DNA of 64,000 nucleotides from Termitomyces sp. T153 (lineage: Eukaryota; Basidiomycota; Agaricomycetes; Agaricales; Lyophyllaceae), in NCBI GenBank assembly GCA_018296165.2, contig JACKQL020000002.1, forward strand, positions 1,922,001 through 1,986,000. Reading direction: 5' to 3'. The notes beneath the pieces are model-generated. The model was not told where the DNA came from, did no database searches, and saw only the letters and a program-made list of their open reading frames with translations. The position numbers and the translations under genes were made by a program. How positions within the stretch are numbered: position 1 is the stretch's first letter; each line of letters begins with the position of its first letter. Below are positions 58,981 to 64,000 of the stretch, piece by piece.

Positions 58981-59775
58981 ATGGACTTTCCCTCTATTGT
59001 AACCAGCACTTCAGACTTGCCACCACAAGTGTTGCATGACGGCAATGATGTAGTAACCTCGATGCCTCCTAACCAAGCCGGGCGCCCTGCCCGAAGTCTG
59101 GCACATCTGGCAGTTATCTCTGCATTCATACTTCCTTTCACGGTCTTCCCTTATGTGTTGGCGAGGCGCCAGATCACAGCTTTGAGACGTCAGCTCGCGG
59201 AAACGCAAACTAGTGTCAGGATATTGCAGCAAGAATTAAACTTATCATGGCAGGAAATGTCAGGCAGAAAAGATGAGATTCAGAAACTCCAAGGGTCGCT
59301 TTTGAAGGCGCATCGAGATAGAGATCAACAGAGGGTCTTCCTTGAGAAGAGAGATACAGAGAATTTCAAATTCAGAGACGAGGTCAGGACAGATTTACAG
59401 AATCTGTTGAAGGAAGTACAGCACACAAGGTAACGTTTCGGATAGCACGGACCTCCTAGATTAATGCTTTCTCCCTACTGTAGGTCCCAAGATGCTCTGA
59501 TCAGTTCACTGGGAACTTCACTGGCTGATGTCGCTGCCTTTATGCACGAGGCCGAGTTGGAGATGGGTATGCTGTCCTCGAATGGTAAAGACCAGAGAGG
59601 GATTGACCGCTTGAGGTCTTTGGCTCTTCAGATGCAAAGAGAGACACGTTTTGAGCCAAAGGTGAGTTGGAATGGCTTGACTGGAACCAGTTTTGACTGT
59701 TCAAAGAACATCGAGTCGGAGAGTCACGTCAGCAAGGATTTCGTAGATACCGATGATGAAGTTCCCCCATATTAG
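58981..59775 (+). CDS. Single-pass membrane coiled-coil protein of unknown function
   Basis: Two exons (58,981-59,429 and about 59,485-59,775, joined HTR-SQDAL) give about 245 residues. A polar N-terminus (MDFPSIVTSTSDLPPQVL) precedes one hydrophobic helix (HLAVISAFILPFTVFPYVL, residues about 42-60) followed by ARRQ. A long coiled coil comes next (ITALRRQLAETQTSVRILQ, MSGRKDEIQKLQGSLLKAH, RDEVRTDLQNLLKEVQ) and an acidic tail ending VDTDDEVPPY. No signal peptide is evident, so the helix probably acts as an anchor. I do not recognise the family; location and role are unknown. The intron has a proper GTAACG donor and CTGTAG acceptor. Confidence 0.75.
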
Positions 59776-60197
59776 TCGGGGTCGATATAATGAAACATAC
59801 TATGAGTCTTGGCAATTGGTTTTTGTAGATGGGAACGCATGTGATCGCCGGAGTCATTGGAACGCGCGGAAGGCGCCGCGGTGCGACTTCTTCATCAGAG
59901 GAAAATGCAAGATTTCTTTTATTTCAGTTAGTACTCTTTGAGTTGTACTTCTTGAAAAAAGATATTCCATTCTGCCGGCACTTTCCCTTGTTGGAATATT
60001 GGCACCAGGAACAAACAGCGGTGGCCACGGTGGAGGCTACACGATGCGCATGATGAAGTCGAGGTGAAGTCAAGCGCATATCAGTTAGCGGACATCATGT
60101 GTGTATTACTACTCGATATCCTAGTGTTGTATGAAAATGGCTGTAGTAGTAGTACATTGCCCACTCTACGTACCCACTCTAATACTGATACTAAAAT
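59776..60197. other. Convergent 3' flanks
   Basis: About 420 bases between the coiled-coil protein stop and the GET3 stop. No gene is recognised. Confidence 0.5.
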
Positions 60198-61669
60198 CTA
60201 ATCTTGTGGTGGGACATATGGCTCAACGAGCATCTTGCTAAACTCCTTCAACTTCTCCGGTCCTCTCACCTCTTCCGTGAGCAGCGGCAGCTGCACAATA
60301 TGGAAAAACTCGTCATACAACTCATGTGCCTCCGCTAGGTACTTCTGCTGCATTTTCTGCCTAACCGAGCAATGCTCACAATGCGACGCTATTGTCCCAC
60401 ATCAGCAAAACCCACATCAAATGAGTGGTGTGGGGGCACTCACACTTCTTCGGGAATAGTAACTGATTAACCACGATATTATGTGTGTCAATCTCATAAC
60501 TCGTCAGCTCCTGGACGAGCCTTTCCGTCTCATACAAGCTCAAAAACTCCGAAATACACACACAAACGAACGTCGTCTTTTCCGGGTCCTTGAATTGCGT
60601 GTTAACTTCCGTAATAACCGAACGCATTGCATCGAGCTTTGCAAACATGTCTTCCTGAGAGTCAGCGCCGCCGCCCATCATAGATGACATCTAGCAATCT
60701 CACATCAAGGAAGCTCAAGTGAGAAGGAGCACTCTGGACGTACTTGAGAGATCATGGGCCCAAACCGTGAGCCTAACGAGCTCAGTTTTCCCAGTGCCTT
60801 TTCGAGCACAGTAGGGAACGACAAGAAACGCAGGGTATGTCCCGTCGGCGCCGTATCAAACACAATAACAGAGTACTCCATCGACTTAACATGCCTGCCC
60901 AACATCGTGAGCACCCCCAAAATGTCAGAGAAAAGTCAAGATCCGCGTGGCGCGGCGCGTACTTCATAATCTCAGCGAACGACATCGCCTCGTCCACGCC
61001 TGGAATCGCAAACGCCAGATCCTGCATCATAGAACCCATCATACCGTTCGAGTCCGCTGCCATTAAATTTCAACACCAAGGGAAGAACAGTAGTGGAGTG
61101 GAAAGACGCACACTGCTCGACCATCTCCTGTATAGCACTTGTCGGGTCGATCTCCATAGCAAACAAGTTATCGAACCCATTCACTTTGGTCGCGTCCTTG
61201 GAGAACTTTTGTCCAAACGCATCGGAAAGATTGTGTGCGGGATCGGTGGACTATTGTCGTGTCATATTATAAGTTCAAATTGAGTGATCCAATTCAAACA
61301 ACGAAAGCAAAACAAGATACACAATGAGATGATTTACAAGGTAACTGAAAGAGGAGAGGCGAGATAACGCACGATAAGAAGCACAGACTTGCGAACCTTG
61401 GCAAGTTGGATCGCAAGCGAACAAGACGTAGTCGTTTTACCTGCACACACACATTCCCTCTCATCAGTCAATCATTTCACCGCACCCAAACCCACAACAG
61501 ACATACCAACACCACCCTTACCACCTACCGCGCACACCAATCAGCCTGAATTCACACGCGGAAAAACACGAATGGATAAATGGAAATCAAACGAACCACA
61601 GAAGATCCACTTTAAGCTCGTCTGGTCTAGTATATTCTGAAGCGTGGGCGGGAGTAGCTCTGTCGCCAT
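60198..61669 (-). CDS. GET3: Get3 ATPase, tail-anchored protein targeting factor
   Basis: A cytosolic homodimeric ATPase that carries tail-anchored membrane proteins to the Get1/Get2 receptor on the ER. The start at 61,669 gives [20 protein letters not shown], then [20 protein letters not shown] (deviant P-loop, split by two introns), [32 protein letters not shown], the switch-II region [15 protein letters not shown], and [18 protein letters not shown]. The zinc-binding CxxC is [16 protein letters not shown] near the C-terminus, which ends [11 protein letters not shown]. Eight or so exons are inferred, all of ordinary size. Length and motif order match the yeast protein. It is divergent from SRP68 across 231 bases. 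Confidence 0.94.
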
Positions 61670-61900
61670 CTGAGCAGAGTAGGGTCCGTCGTGTACTAGT
61701 ATCTATACGTGCTCGTGTACGGCAAGAGAAAGTGTTTCGTTAGTGTTGTAAGAGTCAATAATAATGTTTAAGGATGTTGAGGTAGCGGAGATTTCTCAAT
61801 CGAAATTGATTTTGATGCCCAGCTGGCTCTTTTTTCCACTATCATTGAGAACATTTTAGAACGACACTTTAGAGAGAATTCCGACGAAGGACCCTGCAGA
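61670..61900. promoter_or_regulatory. 231-bp bidirectional promoter, GET3/SRP68
   Basis: It separates the start codons of GET3 (minus) and SRP68 (plus). It contains a pyrimidine/T-rich block (CTCTTTTTTCC, 61,826-61,836) before SRP68 and no repeat. Both genes act in delivery of proteins to the ER, so shared control is plausible but unproven. Confidence 0.5.
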
Positions 61901-64000
61901 ATGTCGAACGACGCCGCGAAACCTGTCGTAGTGTTTGCAGGTACGCGTGTCTATCACTCGTTCTATCCAATACAGCTCATTTTGCAGCACTACAAATCGC
62001 AAACGAACAACGCAGTGCCTACGGACTTCGATACAATGATTTCACCCGCTATCGGTACGCCTATCACTGTATCCCGCCTCCTGCACTATGTAAGTAATAC
62101 CCACCCAGCAAACACTGCGCAAACCGTACCCACCGTCTCCGCTCAACACTCAAAATGACACACGGAAAAGGTCGTGACTTCAAAAAACTTCCTCAAATCA
62201 CCACAGAAAACATCAAAGACCTCCAGTATGTCCCTATTTTCTTGCACTTACCTATCCGCATAATATATATCCAGTCTACAACTCCTGCTCCTTGAATCTG
62301 AACGCGCCTGGGCATACTCCCAAGACCTCACCACCCAATCCATGCAGCCCTCCAACTCCGTACACGCCTCCACCCTCCGGCACAGCGCAACCGGTCGTTT
62401 CAGGCGCGCCATTCACTGGGCTGCACAGCTCCTTTCACACGCTCAAGCTCTCCATGCTTCTCACCGTCTCTCCTCTGAGCATCTATTACAAGTTTATGTA
62501 TACACACTTATCCTGAACGGCCGTCTTCTCAGATCTAAAGACGATTTCGAAGAGGCGCTGGCACAACTCGGTGTAGCGCGCGGTGTGCTAGATGTGTTAG
62601 CAGATAAAGCGAGCACGAGTCGGGCACAGGCTTTGTATGTCCTTTTCGGGGACGAGATTGGTCCTGAGATCAGGTACTGTGCGCACGAGATGGGGCGTCA
62701 ACGCGCGTACGATGTTGATGTTATCGTGAAGGAAGTCACGAAGTTAAGCAGGGAGGGACTTGTACCGGGATGTGACGAGTTGCTTAAAGATCTGCATAAG
62801 GAAGGAGGCGCGGTCGAGGGAAGGAAGAGGCTGGCAGAGCTCAATTGGGAGAGCCAACCTGTGCCTGTGCGGAACCCGGAGTTGGTGGATGTGCTGCTGA
62901 AAGTACAAGAGGCGGAAGCAAGGTTGGATGGGGAAAAGAAGGAGAAGAGCTCTAAGAAGGGTGTTGCGGCGTATGATGCAATTCTGTCGGCACTGAGTGA
63001 TGCAGAGGAGGTTGCAAGGAAGCTGGTTGAGGCACAACAGGCATGTGTCTACTCAATAGTTGAAATTCATCTACTGAACAGTGGTTTAGCTTACTGGAAG
63101 CTCTATGTCGGGCGCCATTGCGGGCCAAGTTGGACGCGATATCCAGTTCGTACACGCGTACATCGTGTATCAGCTCCTCTCCAGGCGTATCCAGCGTGAT
63201 CTTCTTTTGGTCTCTGCCTTGCTTTCCACTTCTAGGGCTGGACAGACTGCTCCTAAAAAAGCTGGCCAGAAGACGGAACAGGTCGATGGCAGGCTGTACC
63301 CGGCCGTTGTCAAGCTATTTGACACCGTTCTCCAGAGCCTCGATCAGATGCGCACACTGAGCATTGTCGATGACAGCCCTGATCTTGCATCGTCTGTTGA
63401 AGCACGTATATCATATACCAAAGCTCGAAGGTAAGTTCCTTGCCTACTTATCCATCCCATAACTGCTATCAATGGACCAATCAACCCTAGATGTCTCTTC
63501 CTCGCACGGTGCTACGCCCCTGCCAAAAAATACCCCGAAGCTCTCACACTAATTCAACACGCTAACATCCACGTCCGCGAAACCCTCTCCTCTCTCTCCC
63601 TCTCCGCCTCTGACCCAATCAACACCTCCAAGCCCACTTACTTCCCTCTAGACCCCGCTGACCTTAAAGACCTCGAACTTGGGCTCTCAGCCGACAGTCA
63701 CGCCTTCAAGCGCGCGTGGTTTGCGTATAACGGTGGGACATTGAAGGTAGTGGACGGGCAGAAGTTTGAGAAACCTTTGTTCTTCAATATCGCACTGAAT
63801 TATGTAGAGTTGGATATGGATCGGTTGGCGATGAGAGCGGGAAAGGAGGTAGAACAGCCAAAAATAGAGGCGGCCCCTGTTGTCGCGCCTCAGCCGGTGA
63901 AGCAGGTCGTAGCGCCAAAGGCGAAAGTGGAAGTGAGATCCGAGACGCCTGAGCCGGCTGCACCTGCGAGGAGTGGTTTGAGCAGTCTTTTAGGTGGATG
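61901..64000 (+). CDS. SRP68: Signal recognition particle subunit SRP68 (3' end cut by window)
   Basis: SRP68 binds 7SL RNA and SRP72 in the particle that brings ribosomes making secretory proteins to the ER. Exon 1 (from 61,901) MSNDAAKPVVVFA joins ALQIANEQRSAYGLRYNDFT, then RYRKHCANRTHRLRSTLKM and THGKGRDFKKLPQIT: the RNA-binding N-terminal domain, with the basic RYRKHC and HRLR clusters diagnostic of the family. Next are LLLESERAWAYSQDL, RFRRAIHWAAQLLSHAQAL, a helical middle (FEEALAQLGVARGVLDVL, SKKGVAAYDAILSALSDAEE) and the C-terminal part that binds SRP72 (ARCYAPAKKYPEALTLI, FFNIALNYVELDMDRL). The last visible residues (GLSSLLGG) resemble the usual end of the protein, so only a few codons lie beyond the window. 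At least seven exons are inferred. Confidence 0.92.

Overview
The window is nuclear DNA of a filamentous basidiomycete, most likely an Agaricomycete. Its genes are dense with roughly 50-base introns carrying GTRNGY-type donors and YAG acceptors. The proteins are clear fungal orthologues (Ssn6/Cyc8, Snf2/Sth1, Ku80, Pap1/Yap1, Get3, Srp68, Brl1/Brr6, Erf4, ISA1), and the repeats are Ty3/Gypsy-type LTR retrotransposons. I cannot name the species. Exon structures were read by eye from splice sites and protein conservation. I saw no tRNA, rRNA or CRISPR.

Bases 1-14,800 are a transposon graveyard. One LTR family, about 0.95-1.2 kb long and bounded by TGTCA...TGACA, occurs five times here (copies A-E) and once more at 30 kb (copy F). 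Copies B and D bound one old Gypsy element (3,980-13,989) flanked by the 5-base duplication GGTAA. That element is interrupted by a solo LTR (C, duplication GGACC) and by an inverted LTR (E) sitting inside its own 3' LTR. It holds a ruined reverse transcriptase and, on the antisense strand, a decayed Cys-rich/coiled-coil reading frame. Old copies are almost emptied of CpG, whereas A and F keep theirs.

Bases 15,700-28,600 are a gene block: a membrane ADAM metalloprotease (+), mitochondrial ClpP (-) head-to-head with BRL1 (+), a Yap1/Pap1 oxidative-stress bZIP factor (-) and the Erf4 subunit of Ras palmitoyltransferase (-). Bases 28,900-33,900 are a second decayed island, a pseudogene split by solo LTR F (duplication CTGGG), followed by A+T-rich DNA.

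Bases 34,000-54,400 hold mainly chromatin, repair and signalling genes: Ssn6/Cyc8 (-) opposite a SERF/4F5 small protein (+), Snf2/Sth1 (-) head-to-head with Ku80 (+), a two-RRM protein (+), a rhodanese-tyrosine phosphatase (-) and ISA1 (-). After a 3.7 kb stretch with a G/D/W/N-rich decayed repeat come a poorly preserved hypothetical ORF and a one-helix coiled-coil membrane protein. The window closes with GET3 (-) head-to-head with SRP68 (+), the latter cut by the window edge. GET3 and SRP68 serve the two main routes delivering proteins to the ER.

Divergent gene pairs with very short shared promoters (85, 238, 231 and 501 bases) are a recurring layout, as is the use of microexons (6 bases in ClpP, 15 bases in Snf2).
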